Positions 17,519 through 25,934 of a DNA stretch of 64,000 nt are shown here, piece by piece. The stretch comes from Bacteroidetes bacterium UKL13-3 (GTDB lineage Bacteria > Bacteroidota > Bacteroidia > UKL13-3). The stretch covers positions 868,001-932,000 of the forward strand of contig CP012155.1 of NCBI GenBank assembly GCA_001602415.1, written 5' to 3'. The notes below the pieces were generated by a model. That model saw only the letters and a list, made by a program, of their open reading frames with translations, did not search any database and had not been told where the DNA came from. The position numbers were made by a program, and so were the translations under genes. Position 1 is the stretch's first letter. Every line of letters starts with the position of its first letter.

Positions 17519-19654
17519 ATGAAGAATTTATGTAGAAGCCTCATTGCAATACTCTTAATCAGTAGTTTGCATGTAAAAGCTGATGAAGGAATGTGGATGC
17601 CTTTGTTGCTTAAAAAGTACAATTACGAAAAAATGAAAGCTATGGGTTTAAAACTAACCCCAGAGCAATTGTATGATGTAAACAACTCGAGCTTAAAAGA
17701 TGCTATTGTTTGGTTTAACGGAGGGTGTACAGGTGAGATTATTTCAAATCAAGGACTGGTATTAACCAATCACCATTGTGGCTATGATGCGATTGCATCG
17801 TTGTCTACTCCACAAGATAATATTTTAGATAACGGTTTTTGGGCAAAAAGCACCAAAGAAGAAAGACCAAAGCCAGGTATGTGGGTTTCGATTGTTCAGC
17901 GTATGGATGATGTTACCGATAAAGTTTTAGCCGAATTGAAAGATGTTCCTGAAAAAGATAGAGGTAGTAAATTGCAAGGTATCTTCAAAAAGCTATCGGA
18001 TGAGGCTGTTAAAGGTACACATTACGAAGCACAGGTTCGCGAGATGTTCAAGGGGAATGCATATTATGTATTCATCTTCGAAAAATTCACTGATATCCGT
18101 TTGGTTGGAACACCTCCGCAAAGTATAGGTAAATTTGGTGGAGATCCTGATAACTGGGTTTGGCCACGTCATACCGGTGATTTTAGCATGTTTCGTATTT
18201 ATTCAGGTAAAGATGGTAAGCCGGCAAAATACTCAGCAGATAACGTTCCTTACAAACCCAAACATTTCCTACCTATATCGTTAAAAGGAATAAAAGAAGG
18301 CGACTATGCAATGATTTATGGTTTCCCGGGTCGTACCAACCGTTACGAATTTTCAAATGGTATTCAGTTGGCTCAGGATAAAGTAAATCCAACCATTGTT
18401 GCATTGCGCGATATCCGCTTAAAAGCATGGAAAGAAGTGATGAATAAAAGTGAAGCCGATCGTTTACAACTATCTGCCCGTTATGCTCAAATTGCTAATT
18501 ACTGGAAATACTTTATCGGTCAAACCGAACAATTAAAGCACTTAAAAGTGTATGAAGGTAAAGTAGAAGACGAAAAGAAATTTGCTTCGTTTGCTGCCGG
18601 TAAAACCGATTTTGAAAATGTATTGCCTAATATAAACAAAGCTTACCAAGCTTATGTGCCTTATGCTCTGCAACGCACGTATTTAATTGAAGGTTTATTT
18701 GGTATTGATTTAACGTCACTTGTTTTTAGTATGTACGCTTACGAAACAGCAAAGGATACAGCTGCTGCCAATAAAGCTATTAATACAACTAAACAAAACC
18801 TAGATGCAGCTTACGAAGAGTTTTTTGCAGGTGCAGATGAAAAAATCATGTCGCAAATTTTGTTGATGTATTACAACAACATCCCTAAAGAGCAACAAGC
18901 TCCATACATGGCTACCATTCTTAAAATGGGAAAAACACCGGAAGAAGCTATTGCCAAATTTGCCAAAGAAGTATACGCCAAAAGCATGTTTGCCAACAAA
19001 GACAAATTCAGAGCATTTTTGAATAAACCATCGGTAAAAGCTGTTCAAAAAGATATGGCCTATCAGTTTGTGAAATCGTTTTACGAAAACTATATTAACA
19101 ATTACAAGCCGAAAGTGGATGAGTTTAATGCTACGGTTGGTAAAGAATCAAGAGCATTTATTAAAGGGTTAATGCAACTATCGCCCGATAAAACATTTTA
19201 TCCTGATGCCAATTCATCATTGCGTTTAACCTATGGAAGCGTTCAGGGTTATGAGCCCAAAGATGCTGTGAAATACAACTACTACACAACCTTAGAAGGA
19301 GTAATCGAAAAACACGATCCTAAAGATTTTGAATTTAATGCCCCACAACGTTTAATTGATTTGTACAACAACAAAAACTATGGTCAGTATGCAATGGAAA
19401 ATGGAAAACTTCCGGTAGCGTTTATTACCAATAATGATATTACTGGAGGAAACTCTGGTAGTCCGGTAATTAATGGCGAAGGTCAATTAATTGGATTGGC
19501 ATTTGATGGAAACTGGGAGGCCATGAGTGGTGATATCGTATTTGATGCAAAATATAAACGCACCATTAATGTTGATATTCGCTATGTATTGTTCTTGATT
19601 GACAAATATGGTGATGCGCCAAATATTATCAACGAATTACAAATTGTACGTTAA
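17519..19654 (+). CDS. S46 family dipeptidyl-peptidase (DPP7-like)
   Basis: A 711-residue exported serine peptidase, normal length for S46. A signal peptide ends at LHVKADEGMWMP, whose EGMW start is typical of the mature enzymes. The chymotrypsin-like triad is visible: His86 in TNHHCGYD, Asp221 in WPRHTGDFS and Ser646 in GGNSGSP. A helical regulatory domain is inserted between. In the S1 pocket the motif FDGNWE has Gly664 where DPP11 has Arg (the residue 673 position in Porphyromonas enzymes), so it should prefer hydrophobic rather than acidic P1 residues, as DPP7 does. It releases dipeptides in the periplasm for peptide feeding. A lipoprotein gene follows 9 bp later on the same transcript. 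Confidence 0.94.
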   Translation: MKNLCRSLIAILLISSLHVKADEGMWMPLLLKKYNYEKMKAMGLKLTPEQLYDVNNSSLKDAIVWFNGGCTGEIISNQGLVLTNHHCGYDAIASLSTPQDNILDNGFWAKSTKEERPKPGMWVSIVQRMDDVTDKVLAELKDVPEKDRGSKLQGIFKKLSDEAVKGTHYEAQVREMFKGNAYYVFIFEKFTDIRLVGTPPQSIGKFGGDPDNWVWPRHTGDFSMFRIYSGKDGKPAKYSADNVPYKPKHFLPISLKGIKEGDYAMIYGFPGRTNRYEFSNGIQLAQDKVNPTIVALRDIRLKAWKEVMNKSEADRLQLSARYAQIANYWKYFIGQTEQLKHLKVYEGKVEDEKKFASFAAGKTDFENVLPNINKAYQAYVPYALQRTYLIEGLFGIDLTSLVFSMYAYETAKDTAAANKAINTTKQNLDAAYEEFFAGADEKIMSQILLMYYNNIPKEQQAPYMATILKMGKTPEEAIAKFAKEVYAKSMFANKDKFRAFLNKPSVKAVQKDMAYQFVKSFYENYINNYKPKVDEFNATVGKESRAFIKGLMQLSPDKTFYPDANSSLRLTYGSVQGYEPKDAVKYNYYTTLEGVIEKHDPKDFEFNAPQRLIDLYNNKNYGQYAMENGKLPVAFITNNDITGGNSGSPVINGEGQLIGLAFDGNWEAMSGDIVFDAKYKRTINVDIRYVLFLIDKYGDAPNIINELQIVR

Positions 19655-19663
19655 CCAATAAAC

Positions 19664-20062
19664 ATGCAAAAGACACTTTATTCTTTCATCATTGCGTTGG
19701 TATTATTTTCGTGTAACAATGATCCGCGCTTAAAATTACCTCAAACAGGAAATTATGGTGTAACGTTTACTGCCGATAGTGTTCTGTCAGTTAAACAAGT
19801 TGCAGAAGCTTTAATCATCGGTGATGATATTCCTGTTACTGTATCCGGAACAGTTACCCAATACTGCAAAGGTGAAGGTTGTTGGCTTACACTTAAAAAT
19901 GATGATGGTGAAGATTTGTTTATAGATGTAAAGGACAAAGCCTTTGTGCTCCCTTATAACATCGAAAATAAAACAGCCATTGCACACGGTGTGGCTAAAC
20001 GAGATACTGTTGAAGGTAAAATACAACTCAGTGTGGTTGCCGATGGTATTTTGATAAAGTAA
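19664..20062 (+). CDS. DUF4920 lipoprotein
   Basis: A 132-residue lipoprotein with the lipobox LFSC (Cys17) and a DUF4920-like OB-fold: VTVSGTVTQYCKGEGCWLTL, then ENKTAIAHGVAKRD. The CKGEGCW pair of cysteines is the family's most conserved part. It is probably cotranscribed with the S46 peptidase (9-bp gap) and ends at a strong terminator. Its role is unknown; the pairing with the peptidase may be only positional. Confidence 0.85.
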   Translation: MQKTLYSFIIALVLFSCNNDPRLKLPQTGNYGVTFTADSVLSVKQVAEALIIGDDIPVTVSGTVTQYCKGEGCWLTLKNDDGEDLFIDVKDKAFVLPYNIENKTAIAHGVAKRDTVEGKIQLSVVADGILIK

Positions 20063-20084
20063 ACGTATAGTAAATATGCTCAGA

Positions 20085-20134
20085 AAGCCTCAATGCTACA
20101 AGTTCTATGTTGAACTTGTGGTATTGAGGCTTTT
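20085..20134 (+). terminator. Terminator after the S46/DUF4920 pair
   Basis: A long hairpin (gcctcaatgctacaagttc against gaacttgtggtattgaggc, two wobbles) ends in TTTTGTTGTTTT. Confidence 0.9.
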
Positions 20135-20160
20135 GTTGTTTTGACCAACTTGATTTTACT

Positions 20161-20378
20161 CAAAGTTGCAATGCGTTTATCGAATCGGGTTTGTATGTCA
20201 AGCTGAGTTTACCGAAGCCAAACTCATTATTGCCAACTGCCTACTTTTTTATTGCCTTCTTTATTGCGCGATGGATTTCAAGGGGTAGCCCAGGTTATTT
20301 TTACGCAAAGTCGCAATGATTTTATCGAATCGGGTTTGCTCTCGTGATTTGCTGCCAACTGCCTACTTCTTTATTGCC
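20161..20378. repeat. Local direct repeat in a 360-bp noncoding gap
   Basis: Two segments recur: a 33-bp unit at 20161-20193 and 20306-20338 (30 of 33 identical, core TTATCGAATCGGGTTTG) and a 26-bp unit at 20231-20256 and 20353-20378 (25 of 26, core TGCCAACTGCCTACTT). Order is kept, so a 120-145 bp block was duplicated. The gap holds no ORF. Confidence 0.75.
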
Positions 20379-20424
20379 TACTTTTTTGCGCTTTAGGGGC
20401 CAGGGGTTGCGAAGAGTATTGAGA

Positions 20425-21669
20425 TTATACTGTTTCATAAATAACCAATCCAGTTCTTAGTTTGGGTTCAATCCAAGTTGATTTTGGCGGCATAATTAGG
20501 TTGTTTTCGGCAACTTCTTTTACTTCTTCAATACTTGTTTGAAACAAGGTAATTGCCAAATCACAATCTTTACTATCAACAGTTTCTTGTAAGGTTCCAA
20601 TTCCTTTAGTGCCATCCATAAAGGCAATTCGCTTATCGGTTTTGCTATCGTTTATGTTAAAAATCCGTTTTAATATAAACTCTTCAACAATGCTAACATC
20701 CAGCTTATCCAACGTTCCATTTAAGGTAGCCGTATATTCTGCTTTAAGTTTTAAGAGGTAAGCACTTTTGTTAAAATACAAACCAAACTCCTTAGGTTTT
20801 AATGGCTGAACGGGCAGGCTACCGCTTGGAATAATATCAAAATAGGTTGCTATTTTTTCAAGAAAATCAGGTTTGGTTACCAATGCATCTTTAACCAAAC
20901 GGTGGTATTCAAAGATGTGAAGTTTTGAAAATGGAATTAAGCAAACGGGGAAAAAATTGAATGCTTCGGTTCCGTCAAATAAAGGATTTACGTTGCGTTC
21001 ATATTCACAGTAAGCTGCCGAACCTGCGCTGCGGTGGTGACCATCGGCAATGTATAATTTAGGAATATTTACAAACTCATTGCGAATCAATTCCACATCT
21101 TCGGGTTTGCTTACCACCCATAAGTTATGCTTTAATTGATCGGCACTTATAAAGTTGTATTCAGGGATATGATTTTCAGTATAATGATTGATTACCTTTT
21201 CAATATTGGAAGCATCAGGATAGGTGAGGAGCACTGGATTGCCTAATTGCTTGAACCACCGGATATGTTCGGCTAACTCGTTTTGTTTTTCGGTTAAGGT
21301 GTTTTCGTGTTTGAGAATGTGATTGTTGTTGTAGTCATCCACACTTGCCACAGCTATAATTCCGGTGTAGGCATTGCTTCCTTTGATTACGCGGTAAACA
21401 TAATAGGAGTCTGCCTCATCTTTAATAAGCCATCCTTTTTGCTTAAATGCTTCGAGATATGTTAACCCAAGCGGAAAATGTTTCTCCGGATTTTTTTTCT
21501 CGCCTTTAAAATGCAAATAGGGTTTAACCACATGCAGGTAGGAGTGAGGATTGGTTTCCAACTCGTTGTACGACTTATCCCGGCTTCCCGAATCATAGGA
21601 AGGAGAAGATACCTGAGCAACGGTTTCGCGAGAGGGACGTAAGGCTTTAAATGGTTTGACTATGGCCAT
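20425..21669 (-). CDS. DUF1015 family protein
   Basis: A 414-residue cytoplasmic protein of the DUF1015 family. It starts with the typical VKPFKALRPSRETVAQVSSPSYD and contains YIADGHHRSAGSAAY, the conserved ADGHHR motif. It is the last gene of serC-serA-DUF1015, an arrangement often kept in Bacteroidota. DUF1015 is related to proteins fused to or near phosphoserine and serine-kinase functions; an SbnI/SerK-type serine kinase activity is possible but unproven here. It lies 88 bp after serA across a repeat-derived hairpin. Confidence 0.88.
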   Translation of the reverse strand: MAIVKPFKALRPSRETVAQVSSPSYDSGSRDKSYNELETNPHSYLHVVKPYLHFKGEKKNPEKHFPLGLTYLEAFKQKGWLIKDEADSYYVYRVIKGSNAYTGIIAVASVDDYNNNHILKHENTLTEKQNELAEHIRWFKQLGNPVLLTYPDASNIEKVINHYTENHIPEYNFISADQLKHNLWVVSKPEDVELIRNEFVNIPKLYIADGHHRSAGSAAYCEYERNVNPLFDGTEAFNFFPVCLIPFSKLHIFEYHRLVKDALVTKPDFLEKIATYFDIIPSGSLPVQPLKPKEFGLYFNKSAYLLKLKAEYTATLNGTLDKLDVSIVEEFILKRIFNINDSKTDKRIAFMDGTKGIGTLQETVDSKDCDLAITLFQTSIEEVKEVAENNLIMPPKSTWIEPKLRTGLVIYETV

Positions 21670-21670
21670 G

Positions 21671-21757
21671 GTTAGCTATTAGCTTTTGGCTGTTAGCTTT
21701 TGGCCATTAGCTATTAGGGAAAACCACCAAAAGCCAATAGCAAAAAGCCAATAGCTA
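21671..21757. repeat. Intercistronic hairpin made of TAGCTTTTGGC-type repeats
   Basis: The left half reads tagctattagcttttggctg and the right half ccaatagcaaaaagccaatag. The halves are imperfectly complementary over about 30 bp around a short loop, so the serA-DUF1015 transcript can fold here. Related sequence is at 22735-22770 and 63629-63757. Confidence 0.75.
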
Positions 21758-22723
21758 TTATTTCTTAAAAAATTCAATTACTTTTTCGGCTAGCTCAATT
21801 CCTATACGGTTTTGAGCTTCTATTGTGCTACCACCAATATGCGGACTTACACTCACATGATCGTGTTGTAAAATATCCATGTTTACCGGTGGTTCTTTTT
21901 CAAATACATCCAATCCGGCAAAGGCTACATGTCCGCTGTTTAAGTTGGCTAGCAAATCAGTTTCACTAATCACACCTCCGCGCGAGCAGTTTATCAATCC
22001 TACTCCTTTTTTCATCTTCGCCATTTTTGCAGCATCGATAATGGCTTTATCACCTTCGTTAAACGGAACGTGGAATGTAATGAAATCGGAGTGTGTGATA
22101 ACCGACTCTTCGCTTACCGTTTTGATGTTTACTTTAATGCGTGAGTTTTCACCTAAAGCAGGTAAGTTTACAATCAAGTCGAGTGTTTCCACGTATGGAT
22201 CAAACGCAAGTACTTTCATTCCTAATCCGATAGCAATTTTAGCTACTTCTTGTCCAATTCGTCCGAAACCATAAACACCCATTGTTTTACCTTGTAACTC
22301 TATTCCGTTACTGGCAATTTTTTTCAAGTTACCAAATTCTTCATTACCTTTTGAAGGCATTACACGGTTGGTAATTTGGATAAAACGAGATCCGGAGAAT
22401 ATATGTGCAAACACCAATTCAGCTACCGAAACTGATGATGAGGCCGGAGTGTTGATAACAGCAATACCTTTGTTTTTGGCGTATGCCACATCAATATTAT
22501 CCATTCCTACACCACCACGTCCAATCAGTTTTAAATTGGGACATGCATCAATTAAATCTTCACGAACTTTGGTAGCACTGCGCACCAAAATTGCATCATA
22601 ATTATTTAGCTCGGTTGCTAATTTTTCTTGCGTAATTTTAGTTGTGTCAACCGTGAATCCTGCGGCTTCTAAAATCTTTTTTCCATTGGCATCAATGCCA
22701 TCGTTTGCTAATATTTTTGTCAT
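21758..22723 (-). CDS. serA: D-3-phosphoglycerate dehydrogenase
   Basis: A 321-residue NAD-dependent 2-hydroxyacid dehydrogenase without the C-terminal ACT domain (short type, so probably not feedback-inhibited by serine through ACT). The Rossmann motif VYGFGRIGQEVAK is near residue 150. Catalytic Arg (INCSRGGVI), Glu (FEKEPP) and His (SPHIGGST) are in place. It oxidises 3-phosphoglycerate to 3-phosphohydroxypyruvate, the first step of serine synthesis. Its place after serC, which performs the next step, supports the assignment. Confidence 0.94.
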   Translation of the reverse strand: MTKILANDGIDANGKKILEAAGFTVDTTKITQEKLATELNNYDAILVRSATKVREDLIDACPNLKLIGRGGVGMDNIDVAYAKNKGIAVINTPASSSVSVAELVFAHIFSGSRFIQITNRVMPSKGNEEFGNLKKIASNGIELQGKTMGVYGFGRIGQEVAKIAIGLGMKVLAFDPYVETLDLIVNLPALGENSRIKVNIKTVSEESVITHSDFITFHVPFNEGDKAIIDAAKMAKMKKGVGLINCSRGGVISETDLLANLNSGHVAFAGLDVFEKEPPVNMDILQHDHVSVSPHIGGSTIEAQNRIGIELAEKVIEFFKK

Positions 22724-22734
22724 TTTTGAATATG

Positions 22735-22848
22735 GCTTTTTGCTATTGGTTATTAGCCTTTAGCGAATTACAATTTTGTGTACAGAATTTACTGATATTA
22801 TAGAAAATGATTTGACAAAAGACATTTACACATCTTCTAATCTTCACA
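22735..22848. repeat. Two intergenic repeat families between serC and serA
   Basis: The gap holds a TAGCTTTTGGC-type segment (ggctttttgctattggttattagcc, written here only as landmarks ggctttttgc and ttattagcc, 22735-22762) and a CACATCTGCACATC-type segment (agacatttacacatct, 22820-22835). The second matches the repeat after dnaE. Confidence 0.6.
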
Positions 22849-23925
22849 TTATTTTTTCATTGCTTCAAACTCCTTCATTGCGTCAACAAGAGATTGTACA
22901 CTTTCTATTTCTAATGCGTTGTACAAACTTGCACGCAAGCCACCAACTGAGCGGTGGCCTTTTAATCCGCTTAAGTTTTTGCTTTCGCAGAATTTTAGAA
23001 ACTCAGCTTCGTATGCTGTATTGGTTAATACAAAGTTTATATTCATGCGGCTGCGGTCTTCAACAGCAACGGTTCCAGTAAATAGGCTATTGCGATCAAT
23101 CTCTGCATATAGCAAATCGGCTTTTGCTTTATTACGCACTTCCATAGCCTCCAATCCAATCGATTTAATCCAGCGTAACGTATGCATACACACAAAAATG
23201 GCGAACACACTCGGTGTGTTGTACATACTTCCATTTTCAATATGAACTGCATAATCCAACATGGTTGGAATTTTTTTACTAACACGTTTTTCCAAAAACG
23301 ACTTTTTAATAATCACCAATGTTGTTCCGGCAGGACCCATATTTTTTTGGGCTCCAGCATAAATCATATCAAACTGTTTGGCATCAAACGGACGGCTAAA
23401 AATATCCGAACTCATATCACAAATTAACGGTACTCCATTTGTGTTCGGGAATGAAAACATTTCGGTTCCGTAAATAGTGTTGTTACTGGTGCAATGAAAA
23501 TATTTGGCATCAGCCGGCATGGTATAATCTTTTGGAATATAGTTGAAATTCGTGTCTTCGCTCGAAGCTACTACGTTAACGTTTCCAAATAACTTCGCTT
23601 CCTTAACAGCGCGACTTGCCCATACTCCAGTGTTGGTGTAAGCGGCAGTTTCGCCTTCGCCCAACCAATTCATTGGAATCATATCAAATTGCAAACTCGC
23701 TCCACCTTGTAAAAAGGCCACTGCATAATCATCTCCTAGTTGCAATATATCTTTTACCAATTGTGTTGCTTCGGCAACTACAGCCTCGTATTCTTTGCTG
23801 CGGTGCGAAACTTCAATAAGTGATAAACCTGTTCCTGCAAAGTTTTGTAAGGCTTCAACGGATGCATCAATAGCCGATTGCGGAAGAATAGCCGGTCCGG
23901 CTGAAAAATTGTGGATTTTGCTCAT
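22849..23925 (-). CDS. serC: Phosphoserine aminotransferase
   Basis: A 358-residue class V aminotransferase with the SerC start IHNFSAGPAILPQSAI. The PLP-binding lysine is in MIYAGAQKNMGPAGTT. GLKGHRSVGGLRASLYN near the C-terminus is the substrate-binding HRS..G.R motif of SerC. It converts 3-phosphohydroxypyruvate and glutamate to phosphoserine. It is the first gene of the serC-serA-DUF1015 operon on the minus strand. Confidence 0.97.
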   Translation of the reverse strand: MSKIHNFSAGPAILPQSAIDASVEALQNFAGTGLSLIEVSHRSKEYEAVVAEATQLVKDILQLGDDYAVAFLQGGASLQFDMIPMNWLGEGETAAYTNTGVWASRAVKEAKLFGNVNVVASSEDTNFNYIPKDYTMPADAKYFHCTSNNTIYGTEMFSFPNTNGVPLICDMSSDIFSRPFDAKQFDMIYAGAQKNMGPAGTTLVIIKKSFLEKRVSKKIPTMLDYAVHIENGSMYNTPSVFAIFVCMHTLRWIKSIGLEAMEVRNKAKADLLYAEIDRNSLFTGTVAVEDRSRMNINFVLTNTAYEAEFLKFCESKNLSGLKGHRSVGGLRASLYNALEIESVQSLVDAMKEFEAMKK

Positions 23926-23990
23926 AATTACTTTGTTTTAGAAAGCTATGCGAAATAAATCTTTAAAAGGTGAATTCACCAATTATTCCA

Positions 23991-23998
23991 TAAATTTG
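23991..23998 (+). promoter_or_regulatory. Candidate -7 box for the outer-membrane protein gene
   Basis: TAAATTTG is an exact TAnnTTTG match 47 bp before the start codon at 24045; no -33 TTTG at the expected spacing. Confidence 0.35.
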
Positions 23999-24044
23999 TT
24001 TCAAAACACAACTAATCACCAAAGCTTTTTGTCTAAACGTTATT

Positions 24045-24674
24045 ATGAGTAAGCAATTATTTATTTCCCTCTTTTTTATGTTGGTTTTGGTTTCTCCAGT
24101 TTTATCGCAGAGGCGCATGAAACAAATGGATTCCGACAAGCAGGCGCAAGAAGATGAGGTTAAATCCTACGAGCAACAATCGTGGAAAGATAAAATGGTA
24201 TACGGTGGCAATTTTTGGCTTGCTTTTGGAAGCGCATCGTCTATGGTATACTTACAGCCGTTGGTTGGTTATAAGGTAACAGAAAATTTTACTGCCGGTG
24301 GCGGCTTTACTTATATTTATTGGAAGCAACAATATTTCTTCTCCAACAATCAAACAATAACCCTAACTGACAATATTTATGGTTTAAACATGTTTGCAAG
24401 GCACAACCTATTCGGGCCAATTTTCGCGCATGCCGAGTACCAACCCATGAACTTTACTTCGTATAACTATTTGCAAGAAAGTAAACGTATTTGGAGCAAT
24501 TCGCTATTTCTCGGAGGCGGTATCAATCAATCATTTGGCAAAAGCGGATCGGGTGCATACATTCTGCTATTGTATGATGTTTTATGGTCAGAAAGAGATC
24601 AAACAAATCCGAGGGCATTTGATAAATCATTCCGACCATCTCCGTTTGATATTCGTTTCGGATTGTTCTTTTAA
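24045..24674 (+). CDS. Predicted outer-membrane beta-barrel protein
   Basis: A 209-residue exported protein not assigned to a named family. A signal peptide ends at PVLSQRR, then comes a short charged linker (KQMDSDKQAQEDEVKSYEQQ). The rest has alternating aromatic strands (VYGGNFWLAFGSASSMVYL, FTAGGGFTYIYWKQQYFF) and ends in DIRFGLFF, a terminal-Phe signature recognised by the BAM complex. An eight-stranded barrel is plausible. Its last 4 bp overlap the end of the convergent rhomboid gene. Confidence 0.8.
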   Translation: MSKQLFISLFFMLVLVSPVLSQRRMKQMDSDKQAQEDEVKSYEQQSWKDKMVYGGNFWLAFGSASSMVYLQPLVGYKVTENFTAGGGFTYIYWKQQYFFSNNQTITLTDNIYGLNMFARHNLFGPIFAHAEYQPMNFTSYNYLQESKRIWSNSLFLGGGINQSFGKSGSGAYILLLYDVLWSERDQTNPRAFDKSFRPSPFDIRFGLFF

Positions 24675-25273
24675 AACAATTGGTTAATAAATACCATAAA
24701 TATCTTAGGTTTTAAGAACAAGGTAAACACAATCCCATAGATGGCTCCATACAAGTGTGCATCATGGTTTATATTATCGTTACTTCCTTTTTTGCCCATG
24801 TAGTATGAATATCCTAAATAAATTACACCTAATAAAATGCCAGGTAATCCTATAATTCCATATAAATAAATATTACGAAACGGATCGAATAAAATGGAAG
24901 TAAACACAACAGCCGAAACAGCTCCCGATGCTCCCAACGATCTATAACCTGGGTCATTTTGATGTTTAGCGTAAGTGGTAACATTTGCTGCAAAAATGGA
25001 CGAGACATACAGCAGCAAAAACACCAGCCACGAAAGTTCACCGAAAGCATAATTGTAATAAACTTCAACAGCATTGCCAAACGAGTATAAAACAAACATG
25101 TTTACAAACAGGTGCACAAAATCACCATGCAACAATCCGCAGGTTACATATCGATACCATTGTTTGTGGTGTTTCATCATGTAAGGCGAAAACACAAATT
25201 GATCAATGAGCGAAGTTTTGGAAAAAGCAGCTAAGCTTACAATGGTTGTGATGATGATAATGTATAATGTCAT
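24671..25273 (-). CDS. Rhomboid family intramembrane serine protease
   Basis: A 200-residue inner-membrane protein with six predicted transmembrane segments. The catalytic serine is in SLGASGAVSAV (GxSG motif in TM4) and the histidine in HDAHLYGAIYG (TM6). The conserved TM2 HLFVNMFVLYSFG segment helps form the oxyanion site. It cleaves transmembrane proteins within the membrane. I chose the ATG at 25273; a TTG at 25294 is less likely. It is divergent from the phosphoesterase gene, whose start is 23 bp away. Confidence 0.92.
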   Translation of the reverse strand: MTLYIIIITTIVSLAAFSKTSLIDQFVFSPYMMKHHKQWYRYVTCGLLHGDFVHLFVNMFVLYSFGNAVEVYYNYAFGELSWLVFLLLYVSSIFAANVTTYAKHQNDPGYRSLGASGAVSAVVFTSILFDPFRNIYLYGIIGLPGILLGVIYLGYSYYMGKKGSNDNINHDAHLYGAIYGIVFTLFLKPKIFMVFINQLF

Positions 25274-25296
25274 GCGTATACTTGTGAGCAGCAAAT

Positions 25297-25815
25297 ATGA
25301 TTAAAGTTGGCATTTTATCCGATACGCATGGATTTATTCCTGATGCATTGTTTACTTTTTTTGAACAATGCGATGAAATATGGCATGCAGGTGATTGGGG
25401 CGATTTAGAAACTTTTCAAAAATTACAGGAATTTAAAAAACTACGTACCGTTTGGGGAAATATTGATGGGAGAGAAGTACGTTTGGAAATGCCCGAGATA
25501 AATAGGTTTACTGTTGAAGAGTTAGAAGTTTGTATGCTACATATTGGTGGTTATCCTGATAAATACAGTCCTCAGTTTAGAAAAGAACTCCTAAAAGGGA
25601 AACCGGATGTGATGATTTGCGGACATTCACACATTTTAAAGGTGATGAGAGACAAAAAAATAGGGTTAATGCATTTTAATCCAGGGGCGGCAGGTATTAA
25701 AGGGTTTCATCAGGTGTGTACAGCTTTAAGACTTAACATAGATGGAAAACGAATGTTCGACCTCGAAGTATGGGAAGTTCCAAGAAATCAACTGTTAGTG
25801 CAACCAAATAAATAA
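25297..25815 (+). CDS. YfcE/MJ0936-type metallophosphoesterase
   Basis: A 172-residue cytoplasmic calcineurin-like phosphoesterase. All metal-binding motifs are present in order: GILSDTHG (1), HAGDWGD (2), WGNIDG (3), CGHSHIL and FNPGAAG (4 and 5). Relatives hydrolyse phosphodiesters with Mn or similar metals; the physiological substrate is unknown. The gene is single and no terminator is obvious after it. Confidence 0.93.
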   Translation: MIKVGILSDTHGFIPDALFTFFEQCDEIWHAGDWGDLETFQKLQEFKKLRTVWGNIDGREVRLEMPEINRFTVEELEVCMLHIGGYPDKYSPQFRKELLKGKPDVMICGHSHILKVMRDKKIGLMHFNPGAAGIKGFHQVCTALRLNIDGKRMFDLEVWEVPRNQLLVQPNK

Positions 25816-25934
25816 TCAGGTTGTCTTAACTAAAAAAAGTATTATTTTCCGCCTTTCAAAACTAATAAATTTAGTATTGCACAGTAGTAAATAACTGATG
25901 CATGCTTATAAATAAATTAAAATACATACATAAT

